A DNA stretch of 64,000 bases from Biscogniauxia marginata (taxonomy: Eukaryota > Ascomycota > Sordariomycetes > Xylariales > Xylariaceae), in NCBI GenBank assembly GCA_022695795.1, contig MU404063.1, forward strand, positions 248,001 through 312,000. Reading direction: 5' to 3'. This document shows positions 33,971-45,420 of this stretch, piece after piece; the stretch's first letter is position 1; each line of letters begins with the position of its first letter. The notes beneath the pieces are model-generated. The model saw nothing but the letters and a program-made list of their open reading frames with translations. It was not told the DNA's origin and did not search any database. A program made the translations under genes and the position numbers.

Positions 33971-36900
33971 TGTGGGCGAAGGAAGCTGAAAGCGAAAATG
34001 CCATTCGAGAAAATTGAGGCGAGCAGTCACAGAGAAAGTCCTTGTGATATGTTGACTGGGCAAACCACCCCTTATACATACCTACCTATCATGAAGTTTG
34101 GATCTCAAATATCCATATTATTTTCGCCTGCATGAGATTGCTAAATGTAGCACACCGTTCCAGGATGAAATGCAGTCGACTAATGCAAGGGGAGCGCACG
34201 CTCGAGCCGGATGTACCATTTCCAGGTCGAGTCGATCACGATCACGACAACGAGTGGAGGTGACAGCCAATCGGAGAGTTCCATGATCAACAGGGCGGGA
34301 TGGATGCTATGTGCGAGGAACCTGGCATCCTCTTGAATCCAGCGGTGCGGTATTGTTTCTATAGGTAAGCAGCCTTACCAAAGCGACCCACGGGCCGACA
34401 TGAAATCTTGCCCTGCCGTCCTGCCGAACCAGATTTGCACTCGAAATCTCCTAATGAAGTTGTCTCTCATCTCTATTACTAACTCGGTGTGATGCCAAGC
34501 TTCTTCTTGTGTGGAGTCCCTGGTCTTTGCATCCATTCTGATGTCCTACCGATCATCAGATTGGCCGGTATTCATGCAGGAAATCCATCTTATAACGCAT
34601 CAGCAATCCTAAATTAACTGTCACCCTAGTCATTGTGTCTCCGGCGCCATGTTGGCATTGTGGCACCAATACTCATCTGACCTTGCAGGATCAGGATTAT
34701 TATTGCATTGGTTACAATGTACGAAGTATACTAAAGTCTATCTTACTTGAAAGTGCACATTTACCATATGCTCAGGTATGCTCTTATTACACTTACTCAC
34801 CAGTAGAATGCAAGTACTCTAACCCGACATATGTCAGTCTTAATAACTTAGTAAGACCGCGTTGGTTGTAGTAGCTCTCGTATCCTGTAACCCTTGTATG
34901 ATATATGCCCTGTCAATATGTAATAAAGGACACATGGAATGATGAATTTCTGTCATGGATTAACAGCTTAACGTTGACTCAATCCGCATATGAATAGAGT
35001 TACCGAAGCCACGTCTAACTCGAGCCTTATCGAACTCCTCGCTCATTCATATGTTTACTTGATGTGTTACACTACATATTATTGAATAGGCAGGGCTGTG
35101 GGAGAGAATGCTGTACTCCATTGCCGAACAAAAGCAAATAACGAGGTGGCAAAAGCCGGGGGCCTGTTGTATTACAACCGGAGTCACATATCTGACTCGC
35201 TTGTTTCGGCAACCAATTAATATATGTGGTGATACTTGGAAGGAAAGCATCACCGACTCTGCCGAACGTAGTATGATGAAATGCTCGAATATGAGGAAAC
35301 CCTAGCATTCGATTATCTTCGCTACCGACCGCTGAACCCTATTGGAACCCGATAGTCAATATTCGCCAAGCCGGTACTGTCTAGGTCATTTGAGAAAGTA
35401 CCGATTAGACTGAGTCGAATGTTACCCACAGGACGACGAAGGTAGACTGATACCGAAACTGAAATGAGATTACGAACAACGCATGGTTTTGACTTGCATA
35501 TCAGAAAATTGAACCAGTTAGGATGAAAGATGATTACATCATTAGATTAATGTGATATGTAGATCATAGAGCTAGTTGGCGCTTGAGACAAGCGCAGCGT
35601 AGTCTCTACGTATGGACGAATTATCTCAAGGCTTTTCTCGTAAGAGGCTTAAATTGAAACTAACAGTCAATCGGTCGCTCACCCATTGGGAGCCTTTGCG
35701 GCGCAAGGGCTTTCAAGGATGTTAAGTGCTTACATCTCTTCCATTTTTCGACTAGGCCGCCTAGAATTGTCATTGAAACTAACTATTTCGGATATTTATA
35801 ATGCATGGGTTTCGGTTTTGGAAATAGTCTTGGAGGATTAGGCATCATGACTGTGCACCTGGATTTCATGTTGTTATCTCATCGTTTCTTGCGACGCCGT
35901 CCCATCTCTTCGCGATCACAACATCACCTCCTTTACACTTTCTTGATACATGATGATATCAGTATTAGGAAGAAGGGGGATGCACCCGGAGACTAAGGCT
36001 AAAATCTACACTAAGTACGATACTCTAATGCTTACACATACAGTGCTTGTATTACCTACATATTTGGCTTACCTCAAGTGATTTAACCACACGACATCAA
36101 AACTAAAACACTGAAAGTAGGCAAGTTTTCAATGTAAGCCCACTTAACCTTTGAATTCTAAGAGTGAAAATTAACTTTCTTGTTCAAGTATACACATATG
36201 AACTGTAATTGCCCCTACTACTAAAACCTTAAGTCCATTAATCATTCACTTCATTTATGAACTGGACTATTACTCAGATATTCACTTACTTGAATAGACT
36301 ACTCTCGGCCTACTAGGACTTTGGTCGTAGTGCCGGACATGATCAGGGCATTCGATAATAGGCTCTTAAGCTACTCGAGTATTTTGTTTATCAACCTGAC
36401 AAACGATGTTGAGCAGCCTGTCATTCCCTTGTTCAAACATAGACAATACCATCTGGACTTTTTCTTCTTGTGTTTTGAACTTGGTTTCTATTTGCATGCT
36501 TGTCCTATTCTTAGCTTTCTGTTTTCAGACACCCCATGAACGCCTTTATCCACAAGCTGGAGCTCTAGACTACAGGAAGCTTATAAATCATACCCTTCCT
36601 CTCCAAAGCACTAGCTAGACGTCAACATTTTCAATACCGTGTTGCTTTGGGCTAGCCTTACCAATTACTACCCCTTAGGAACGAAAAGATGTATATACAA
36701 TCTTGGCAGTTTCTTCAAGGACCTGAGGGATATTTTACACTAATAGCTGAAGAGAATTTCGGTTGTCCAGCTTTCGACTCGGGCAGTAAGCACAGATATG
36801 AGGTCTACGCACACTATTCGTTACTTCATACTACCTTACTCCAACACGTAGGCTTTACCGACAAGATAACCCGCAGATAGCTACCTACCTAATAGGTCGA

Positions 36901-37156
36901 CATAACTTTCGTCAGCAATTCAAAATACTAAGGAGAACTCACAATTCATCCGGTGGGTCGCATACGGTCTCTAAGGCAGGCTATTGGTTGCTCTGCAATT
37001 TATCCGCCTATTCATCCATATGAGGCCACATTATGAGGGCGATCCGGGATGATGTGCGGGCTGGGAAAAGCCACGATGTCCCTTATAAACTCAGCTCTCA
37101 CAGCATTTCTAGCTAGCCAATTATAGAACCACTTAAGTTTACACAGCTGAAGCAAG
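33971..37156. other. Intergenic between PTH11-like and GH94 genes
   Basis: About 3.2 kb with no supported gene. Short open frames at 35.0-35.3 and 36.3-36.9 kb lack family signals. The right end is the GH94 promoter. Confidence 0.5.
37083..37089 (+). promoter_or_regulatory. TATA-like element upstream of GH94
   Basis: TTATAAA lies 68 bases before the start codon of the phosphorylase gene, a plausible core promoter position. No experimental support. Confidence 0.4.
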
Positions 37157-39511
37157 ATGCTACACCCCGCGAATGACGGTGCTCGCTATGAGCTGACTAG
37201 CCCAACGGCTATGCCGAAGGCTGGCGGTTTCCTATGGAACCAGAAGATGATGATACAGATAACCTGCCGTGGTTACGCGACAGCTCAGTTCATGCAACCA
37301 GAGCCAGCCAAGTACGCGCACGCTCCAAACCTGGAAGCAAAGACATTTATGCATCCGGAGCAGAACTACTACGTGCACCATCCAGGTCGCTTCGTTTACG
37401 TTAAAGATGAGGAAACTAACCAGCTGTTCTCTGCGCCGTACGAACCGGTGCGCGCATCGTTGGACCGGTTCGTGTTTTCCGTGGGGAAGAGTGATGTCGG
37501 GTGGACGGTAGAGCACTTGGGAATACGTGTGGAAATGTCCCTAGGCGTCCCCACGCACGATGTGGTCGAGCTATGGACTATCAAAGTGACCAATCTCTCA
37601 GGGCGCCCGCGCAAGATTAGCATCTATCCCTACTTCCCATTCGGCTACATGTCGTGGATGAATCAGTCGGCTGAATGGCGCCAAGACCTCGGCGGTGTGG
37701 TGGCGAGTAGCATTACCCCCTACCAGAAGGCGACCGACTACTTCAAAAACAAGCTGCTTAAGGACAAATCCTATTTCTTATGCGAGACGCTACCGACATC
37801 ATGGGAGGCTATGCAGCAAGCATTCGAAGGAGAAGGGGGTCTTACCGCTCCATCCTCAGTCCTCAACCCAGAACTCAGCCGCAGCGATGCACGCTATGAA
37901 ACGCCGGTGGCAGCAGTACAGTACCGCGTAGAGTTGAAGGCAGACGAGCAGCAGGAGTATCGCTTCCTTTTCGGGCCCGCTCTCGACGATGCGGAGATCT
38001 CGGCCATCCGGAGCAAGTATCTGAGCAAAGAAGGTTTTGCGCAATGCGCACGCAAGTACGCTGCGTACATCGCCAAAGGTCGTGGATGTCTGCAAATAGA
38101 GACACCAGATAAGGATCTGGACAACTTCGTGAACAACTGGCTCCCACGGCAATGCTACTACCACGGCGACGTGAATCGTCTCACCACGGACCCGCAAACG
38201 CGTAATTACCTGCAGGATAACATGGGCATGACTTACATCAAGCCCGAGGTGGCGCGCAAGGCCTTCATCGTCGCGGTATCGCAGCAAGAACCTGACGGGG
38301 CTATGCCGGATGGGATCCTGCTGGCCGAAGGCGCGGAGCTGAAGTATATCAACCAAATCCCACACACAGATCATTGTGTGTGGCTACCTGTGGGACTCGA
38401 GGCATACTTGGGGGAAACCGCAGACTATGGCCTTCTAGACGAGGAAGTGAAGGGGATGCATGGAGACACGTACACGGTGTTTGAACGGTTCAGCCGAGCT
38501 ATGGACTGGCTCTTGTCAGCCCGCGATGAACGAGGCCTAAGTTACATTAGGCAGGGCGACTGGTGCGATCCTATGAACATGGTAGGTTACAAGGGCAAGG
38601 GCGTCTCAGGGTGGTTGACATTAGCTACGGGCTACGCACTGAACCTATGGGCCAACGTCTGCGAACAATACGGCCAGCCCGATCTAGCAGTGAAGTACCA
38701 CGCGGGCGCGAAGGATGCCAATGATGCTGCAAACGCGTACTTTTGGGACGGCGACTGGTTCGCTCGCGGGATTACGGATGACAATGTGATTTTCGGCATT
38801 AAGCAGGACAGCGAAGGCCGCATCTGGCTCAATCCGCAAGCGTGGTCCATCCTGAGCGGTGCCGCCACCCCTGAGCAGGTTAGCAAGATATTGCCGGCAG
38901 TCGACAAGCAATTGAGCACGCCCTACGGAGTCGTTATGTTCGCACCGGCGTACCAGGGGATGCGCGAAGACGTTGGTCGTGTGACGCAGAAGTATCCCGG
39001 CTCTGCTGAGAACGGTTCCGTCTACAACCACGCCGGCGCGTTCTACGTCCACAGCCTCTACTCCATCGGCGAGAAGGACCGCGCTTACAAGGTGCTGCGC
39101 CAGATGATTCCCGGCCCATCCAAGGAGGATTATGTACAGCGTGGTCAACTCCCCGTATACATCCCGAACTACTACCGGGGCGCTTGGCACGAGTACCCGC
39201 GCACTGCTGGCCGCTCTAGCCAACTCTTTAACACCGGCACCGTGTCGTGGGTTTACCGCAGCTTCATTGAGGGCCTGTGCGGACTGCAGGGTGACCCCAA
39301 AGGCTTGCGTATTCAACCACAGCTGCCTTCGGGCTGGGACGGTATCAAGGCGACGCGCTTGTTCCGAGGTGCGACTTTCAAAGTGGATATTCGACGGGCG
39401 GATGTGAGCGAGGTCGTGGTCAAGTACGATGGCCAAGTGCTTCCAGATGCTCGATTCACGAACATCCAGCCAGACAAAACCTATGAGCTGACCGTCTCCG
39501 TTCCACAGTAA
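37157..39511 (+). CDS. GH94 phosphorylase, cellobionic-acid phosphorylase type (NdvB-like)
   Basis: Intracellular enzyme, predicted to split cellobionic acid with phosphate into glucose 1-phosphate and gluconate, salvaging the product of oxidative cellulose breakdown. Intronless ATG-to-TAA ORF of 784 aa, normal for the family. The N-terminal half is the beta-sandwich ([51 protein letters not shown]). The C-terminal half is the (alpha/alpha)6 barrel: [30 protein letters not shown], the catalytic-acid region QGDWCDPMN (D468 and D471), [37 protein letters not shown], and [19 protein letters not shown]. No signal peptide. I recognise it as like the Neurospora gene called ndvB, shown to be a cellobionic acid phosphorylase. 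A chitobiose- or cellobiose-specific enzyme is less likely but not excluded. Lack of introns in an intron-rich locus fits a bacterial origin of this family in fungi. Confidence 0.88.
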   Translation: MLHPANDGARYELTSPTAMPKAGGFLWNQKMMIQITCRGYATAQFMQPEPAKYAHAPNLEAKTFMHPEQNYYVHHPGRFVYVKDEETNQLFSAPYEPVRASLDRFVFSVGKSDVGWTVEHLGIRVEMSLGVPTHDVVELWTIKVTNLSGRPRKISIYPYFPFGYMSWMNQSAEWRQDLGGVVASSITPYQKATDYFKNKLLKDKSYFLCETLPTSWEAMQQAFEGEGGLTAPSSVLNPELSRSDARYETPVAAVQYRVELKADEQQEYRFLFGPALDDAEISAIRSKYLSKEGFAQCARKYAAYIAKGRGCLQIETPDKDLDNFVNNWLPRQCYYHGDVNRLTTDPQTRNYLQDNMGMTYIKPEVARKAFIVAVSQQEPDGAMPDGILLAEGAELKYINQIPHTDHCVWLPVGLEAYLGETADYGLLDEEVKGMHGDTYTVFERFSRAMDWLLSARDERGLSYIRQGDWCDPMNMVGYKGKGVSGWLTLATGYALNLWANVCEQYGQPDLAVKYHAGAKDANDAANAYFWDGDWFARGITDDNVIFGIKQDSEGRIWLNPQAWSILSGAATPEQVSKILPAVDKQLSTPYGVVMFAPAYQGMREDVGRVTQKYPGSAENGSVYNHAGAFYVHSLYSIGEKDRAYKVLRQMIPGPSKEDYVQRGQLPVYIPNYYRGAWHEYPRTAGRSSQLFNTGTVSWVYRSFIEGLCGLQGDPKGLRIQPQLPSGWDGIKATRLFRGATFKVDIRRADVSEVVVKYDGQVLPDARFTNIQPDKTYELTVSVPQ

Positions 39512-40578
39512 CTTGACTGAAATGTATATGGAGAGAGGGCCCTTGTATATAGGTAGGCGGGGAAATCATTATACGGCAGAATGCATAGGGAGAGGACCAA
39601 TACTTTCCTGCCACCACTCGGGAGAGAATGCATTATAGATCGATCATTTTTTACCCCATCATTGTCATTCCTTTTCTTAGAGAATTCACTCATTGCCTTT
39701 AGAGCCCCTGATATAGAAAGCCAACGCACTCACTATCGAGAGAGGACAAAAGAGTAAAAGAAGTGAGAGAATAATTGACCTTCGAAACCCCCGTTATGAG
39801 TATTGTGATTCCAGTTGAATCCATCCTTGGAATCACATATAAGAGCACGAATTTCTGAAAAGCCCTGATATGCGTACATTAGCCCTGCCTCTTATCTTAG
39901 GGTGACTTGAACAACGTGTCATAACCTCAACTCCTACTGAAATAAAATAAATCAGCAGCGCCTAGGACATTTTAACAACCATTGAAACATACGAGGACAT
40001 TCTAAAATCTTTGTAGTCCGTCAAGACTGCCTCTTATTCGTCACCAAATTTCAAAAATAGCAAGGCAGGGCAATATATTATTGATAGCAATACGTATGCC
40101 TTGTGATATCCTATAAATAGATAGATCTACATATAGTTTGAAAAAGTTAAACGAACTGTGCTAATATGTATGACACCTACGATATGAAGCCATGGTGTGC
40201 GAACCGAACTCAATATTTCGTGATTTGGTAGTAATACGCGCCGGGCATTCGGTTGTCAGGAAAATAAGTTAGAGCAAGTCTTGTGTAGAATATAGCGAAT
40301 CTATCCACCGACGATCACTGATCCCCGGGATTTCATAGAGCGTGGAGAGTTTAATCACGATCGATCTAAACAGAGGCAAGTTGAAACGCCAAGAATCGCG
40401 CACATACACTTGTGCCCTGCGTGAGCACAACCTCATATCTTGGCGATGTCTCAAATCACCAATTCATGTCGCATCTTGCTGAGCATGAATGTCTTCGAAA
40501 AATTTCATTTCTCTTCTTCAATCTAAAATTTCTTTCTTGGGCTGTAATTATTGAAACCCGCTATACAAATTACTCACA
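39512..40578. other. Intergenic, no supported gene
   Basis: About 1.1 kb between the GH94 gene and the secreted-protein gene, both on the plus strand. It contains AT-rich leader and trailer sequence only. Confidence 0.5.
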
Positions 40579-41301
40579 ATGCGGCCAGCGGTAATATTAC
40601 TCGGCGTCGGCACGTCGTGGCTTTGGTCCGGAGTGTTGGGGCAGATGATCCGAATCGATGAGCCTCCAACCGAGACTATCGATGTCGACGGATCGACGGA
40701 TACCATCGACGTAGACGGGGCGACGGTAGCAAGCGGAGGCGTGGAAGTCCCCGAGGAAGACGAGATTTTATTACCGAGCGATCCCGCGCCACCGCCGCCG
40801 CCGCAAGAAGAAGAACCCGAGCCCCTCGTGCCCATCTCGGCGGTGCTCTACTCGGGCGCGCCGGGCCCCAAGGACTGCCGCGGCCACGCGGTCATGCGGG
40901 TCGGGCTGCCGAAGCCGGGGGCGCAGCACGCCTCGCCCCAGTGCTACAACCTGCCGGCGGGCGTGACGGCGGCGCAGTGCGCCATCTTCACGGCGAACCA
41001 GGACGACGGCTGCCAGGCGCGCATGTTCAACGAGCCCGGCTGCCTCACGTTCATGAACGTGGCCGTGTTCACGCCCGAGAAGAAGGTCATGGGCGGCGTG
41101 GTCCGGAGCATCGAGATCACCTGCGGCGTCGTCAGCGAGGCGCCCCCGCCGCTGAACCTGCCCGGCATGGTGCTTCCTCCCGGCGCTCAGCAGGCCTTTG
41201 GGAAGGCAAGTAACCCCTCACCTGATGAAAGTCTTTTTTTTCCTTTTCCCTTTTCTTTACATTTCCTCTTAATGCAGAGCTTGCTGACTGGGCTGTATTA
41301 G
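40579..41301 (+). CDS. Small secreted acidic, cysteine-containing protein (unknown)
   Basis: Not recognised. The ATG at 40579 begins a signal peptide (about residues 1-21, ...WSGVLG). A short imperfect repeat follows (TIDVDGSTD/TIDVDGATV), then an acidic proline-rich linker (DPAPPPPPQEEEPEP), then a C-terminal domain with six cysteines (KDCRGH, PQCYNL, AQCAIF, DGCQAR, PGCLTF, EITCGV) that could form three disulphides. Coding GC is much higher than in flanking DNA. The C-terminus is uncertain. A strong GC donor (AG|GCAAGT) with acceptor at 41277 removes 72 nt in frame, leaving ...FGKSLLTGLY. Retaining that segment also stays open and adds a hydrophobic stretch, giving the full 240 aa. A GT donor at 41210 would shift frame and end at 41351. 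It may be an effector-like or wall protein; neither is shown. Confidence 0.65.
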   Translation: MRPAVILLGVGTSWLWSGVLGQMIRIDEPPTETIDVDGSTDTIDVDGATVASGGVEVPEEDEILLPSDPAPPPPPQEEEPEPLVPISAVLYSGAPGPKDCRGHAVMRVGLPKPGAQHASPQCYNLPAGVTAAQCAIFTANQDDGCQARMFNEPGCLTFMNVAVFTPEKKVMGGVVRSIEITCGVVSEAPPPLNLPGMVLPPGAQQAFGKASNPSPDESLFFPFPFSLHFLLMQSLLTGLY

Positions 41302-42921
41302 TGAACGGGGCCACAGAGCTAGGAAACTGGGAAGTTAGTCGAGTCAAGTAGAGTCGAGCACAGCACACAATAACCCGGTTTCTCTTAAACGACGTCCACT
41401 TTGGTATTTGAAGTTTTTCGAAAAGAAGTTGTTAATCGGCAGAGGGGCTGTCGCATATCTACGAAATCGCATGCGGCCATGAATGAATATCGAATAATGA
41501 ATGTCGACTAAGGCCGGGAACCATGTAGGGCTAAAATCCGTCGTGGGAGGCTCTCAACCTTTGGTCTCTATTTACTGGCAGAAACATCTGTTTAGGGGAA
41601 GTAGGGCGGGCGGCGAATGATGGGAGCTTTCTTCATCACGAAGACTCAATTAGCTTATACGGCTTGGTTCGTATCATCAGCATACAAACATTCGGTTCTG
41701 GGATGAGTTGAACCCCCAGACCGCGGCTATGAGGAAGAAATGGACTGATGTTAGTCGCTTTGGGATAGCTAGTACCTAGCAAGGTCGCCCGGGCTCCGGT
41801 TGGCATACCACCTTGGGTATCGTCTGCGAAATAAGGATATCTGACGGAACGGAATGCAAGAAAATGTAACGCAGGTGCTTGCTGACGCCTCTTCACATGC
41901 AGCTCGTCACATGCGAGTAATAGAGCCCTGCGGTAGGCTGAGCAGAGAGAAGGTATCCTGTTGGAGACACGTAGTCGACAGATTGAGGAGTTTTATGCAA
42001 TATGAAAACCTTACCATCATCCCCTTGCTAGTGATTAATTGGCAGTAGATAATGATGGTAATCTTGGAATGCCCCAAGATGTGTACATATGCAACCATGT
42101 AAGTTACTAACCTAGGATGTATTTATATTCAGGGGCTGAAGATGCTTGGGTTGGGTAGGTACCTAGGTCGCGGGGTACCGGATATATGTACGATTTACTC
42201 CGAAGTAGGGAGTCATTATCGATAAAAGTCCTTAGTGTACCTAAAACAGCCGCGGCCAAGGGCCCGTTAGGGTGATAGTAGGGTGGGTACGGCTGGCTTA
42301 TCGGTAGCGGTTGGCGCTAATTTAGCGGGGGAGGTGACTTATCGGAGCATCCCGCCATCTCCCAGCGTCATTTCAGGTGCCACTGCTCCTGTGACTGACT
42401 TGTGCAGGGCGGGTTGTCCGGTTTGGAATCTCCTCCTCCTCTTTCCTTTGTCAACAACACGACCAGACCAATACAACTCTTTCCCTCCGTCATTTTTTGC
42501 CCATTATCTCCTCCAGCGAGGTCTCCTTCTGTTGTTACCCGTGAATATACCTGCTTTCCATTTCCACCCTCCGTATTCCGTCCGCGATTCACGTAGTCCC
42601 ACCTGCAATCAAACATCCCGCAACCAAAGTCCCGCCCTTCTTTGGAGAGCATCCATTTAAACTTAGACAGTCGACACCACGAGAACAGACCTTCTTTCTT
42701 ACCAACCACTCTATTGCAGTCTACAGTACGCACGAGCACGAGCCTCTTCACAAGCCGTTCCAGTTCTCCCACGACTACGTCCCTCACACACAAACATCTG
42801 GTATTGGACGAAGTCGAGACCAAAGCACCGACTAAGGACGAACAAAACCACCAACACCTCCTTCGGACAATATCGGACAGACAAGAAGGGATAGCCCGCA
42901 AGGACAAGAAAGAGGAGCAAT
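41302..42921. other. Intergenic and 5' leader of the E2 gene
   Basis: About 1.6 kb with no supported gene. The last 500 bases are pyrimidine-rich (CT-rich blocks near 42,425-42,530), usual for fungal housekeeping leaders. The open frame at 42,642-42,929 overlaps the start of the E2 gene and looks like untranslated leader. Confidence 0.5.
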
Positions 42922-44068
42922 ATGAGTAGTCCACGACGTCGCATCGAGACGGATGTAAGTCTATAGCTATAGAAATCCCCTGTGTTGCTGCTATATCAGA
43001 CTAACCCAATCTCCTAGGTTATGAAGTATACTCTAAATTTTCCGAAGTTGGCGAATTACACTAACGTCTCTACAGGATGTAGGAACACTCTAGTACCTGT
43101 TCTTTTTGTTTGTAGGTTTGTTTGCGAACTAACAGGCCCAGGCTCATGAGCGACTACGAGGTTACTCTTGTCAACGATAACAGTATTGTCCCCCATCTTC
43201 CATTGATTCTGTAGATACCAAGGTTGCTAACAAAGGCGCTGTAGTGTAAGCCAGCCGCATCCCCCTCCCCCCTCCCCCATCCTCCATCCAATCGTCCCGA
43301 GTCCTCACATACCGCGGTAGGCAAGAATTTTACGTTCGGTTCAAAGGACCTGCTGAGAGTTAGTATTCCGGGTGAAACCCGAAAACTCTGTTGCGCCTCC
43401 AACTCTAAAACCTATTATAGCACCCTTCGAGAACGGCGTCTGGAAGGTTCACGTCGAGCTCCCCGATCAATACCCGTACAAGTCTCCGAGCATCGGCTTT
43501 GTCAACCGAATCTTCCACCCCAATATCGATGAGCTGTAAGTTATCGACTTCATTGTAGGAGGATGTAGAACATGCAGGTCCTCAGGTTTGGTTTGGTTTG
43601 GTTGGGTTGGTTTATTGGTTAAATATTCTTTGCGATGGGGCTAAGACTATGTGCTATTCGAATATAGGTCAGGCTCGGTTTGCCTTGATGTCATCAACCA
43701 GACGTGGTCCCCCATGTTCGACATGATAAATATCTTCGAGGTGTTCCTCCCGCAACTTCTACGGTATCCGAACCCAGCCGACCCGCTGAACGGCGAAGCC
43801 GCTGCGCTGCTCATGCGCGAGCCGAAGAGTTACGACGCAAAGGTTAAGGGTATGGTTCTGTCCAGTTATATCTTGGGGATGCAATTCTGCATGGTAAAAG
43901 TATGATGCGGTATTCTGACCATTTGTTGTAGAGTACGTGCAGAAATACGCCAGTAAGGATGCCGCGGACGATGCAGGTGCCGAGAGCGAAGACGACGACG
44001 ACATGTCCTCTGTTGCCAGCTTTGGCGATGACGACGACGAGCCTGCGGGCCAAATGGATGACGTATAG
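42922..44068 (+). CDS. ubc8: Ubiquitin-conjugating enzyme E2, Ubc8/UBE2H family
   Basis: E2 enzyme of the Ubc8/UBE2H group; in yeast it works with the GID/CTLH ligase in turnover of gluconeogenic enzymes. Exons: 42922-42954, 43018-43025, 43076-43078, 43142-43182, 43245, 43321-43358, 43421-43535, 43668-43849, 43932-44068; 558 nt, 185 aa. Conserved blocks: [60 protein letters not shown], the active-site [42 protein letters not shown], and an acidic C-terminal tail (SEDDDDMSS). All introns are GT-AG. Two exons are minute: the single base T43245 is needed to keep frame (it completes ATG for Met before QEF), and the 3-nt exon 43076-43078 restores VMKMLMSDY as in homologues, although skipping it would keep frame. 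An intact, housekeeping-type gene. Confidence 0.88.
43076..43078 (+). other. Probable 3-nt micro-exon in the E2 gene
   Basis: GAT between a 50-nt intron (GTATAC...CTACAG, branch ACTAAC) and a 63-nt intron (GTAGGA...GGCCCAG). It supplies the third base of Lys and the first two of Met. Without it the protein lacks one residue that yeast Ubc8 and other homologues have between VMK and MSD. Confidence 0.6.
43245..43245 (+). other. Single-nucleotide exon in the E2 gene
   Basis: The base T lies between intron 43183-43244 (GTATTG...GCTAACAAAGGCGCTGTAG, 62 nt) and intron 43246-43320 (GTAAGC...GCGGTAG, 75 nt). Exon 4 ends with A and exon 6 starts with G, so only A-T-G restores Met and the downstream frame. 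I found no single canonical intron that keeps the frame. Confidence 0.65.
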
Positions 44069-45420
44069 AAAGCTTGGTGCGGCTGGCTCGGCGAGGTTCC
44101 TTCCCCCTAAAAAGGGATAGGGGAAGTGAAGAAAAAGGCCTACCTACGACTACCTACAGCATATCTGCGTTGCGTTGACTAGCTAGGATTTCCGGAGTTT
44201 AATGGAATTCACCCCTTGCAAATGGTGTAGGGATCGGGTTTGATTGGGGCTTGTACCTCATCTACTGTGTCTGTATGTGTGTGAACGAGAGAGTGTGTGA
44301 TCGTGTTTTGATGGGGTTTGAATAAGAATTCAGAGTACGGGGATTATTAACCTACTCGGGAGGGCACTTGGTATCGGTTTTTTGTTTGCCCCTTTTCTGC
44401 CACATTTGAGCCTCAGATGATACGTTTCAGGCCCCTTTGGCTCCCATCCGGCCCTTTTCCCCGTTGGCTGCAAGGGGTTCTTGTTTTTGCGTAGTGGGGG
44501 AATACATGCACACAACCAAACTTATATTGCATACTAAATCAGAAACGGTTTCTTAGGAATTGACATTCAGCTTCCAGAGCTTCGCGTTTTAGTCTTTTGT
44601 GTGGGTGTGGGTATACCACTATATTTCGCGCAGATGAAACGAACTGTACATGTAGGAGAACCCCTGGGTAGCAGACACATTGACGGAAAAGCGTTCCTTT
44701 CGTAGTATTTATCGTACGCGAAGACGGGAATTTTCTTCAGACTTACGAACGGGAGCGTGAAGTGATGAGACGGCCTAACAACGATGCGATTCTATTATAA
44801 ACACGCGAGCAGTACAGGGCATCCGAAGGTCACCTAGAAAGGTCATTGTAAGAAGAGTGCATCATTTAGATGAGCCTTTGGTTTATGGGGTTGTGGGATG
44901 ATTGAATTAATTGCACTGCCAGGAGCGAGGAAATTGGGGAGCATAGCCTCCACTATACAATCCTACCTATGGCCCCCTGTATATCTTTATGGGTTATCAA
45001 CATGTATCTAGGCTCATATACTTAGTCCTACCCTCGTCTATTCCTCCTATCTTGAATGAAATTTCTATTCAATTACTCGTCTTAAGTCCTTAGTCCTTTA
45101 GACTACTATATTAAGTGACTATGTGTATAGTACTTGGATTTGCCTGCTAGTCGGTCGGTCAATTGCTAGAAAGACCGGAAGGCCTGTAGATTTTTCCGAA
45201 TCAACTTGCCTCGGATGGGTTCAGTCATGGCTCAAAAGTATAAGAAGTGAGCAGTATTTCTTACTCAGACCGAAAGCTATATTAATAAGACTACGAATAT
45301 TGCCTCCGCTTATCCCTGACGATTTTTGTGACGAGGCCGGCATGCCACTATGTTTTGAGTGTGTTATAAGCTTGCAATATACTAGAAATCATATGCAAGA
45401 TAGCAATTACTGTATTTAAT
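44069..45420. other. Intergenic, no supported gene
   Basis: About 1.35 kb between two convergent genes (E2 on plus, membrane protein on minus). The short open frames at 44.3 and 45.1 kb show no family signal. Confidence 0.5.

Noticed and set aside
38684..39436. Long antisense frame inside the GH94 gene (250 aa)
   Set aside because: Shadow of a GC-rich coding region; no family signal and the sense frame is a clear GH94.
5910..39511. A single biosynthetic or cellulolytic gene cluster
   Set aside because: The carbohydrate-active genes are separated by receptors, a transporter and a dead retrotransposon, and no shared regulator or backbone enzyme is present.
42642..42929. 95-aa open frame just before the E2 start
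   Set aside because: Low-complexity Ser/Thr-rich reading of a CT-rich leader that overlaps the E2 start codon in another frame.
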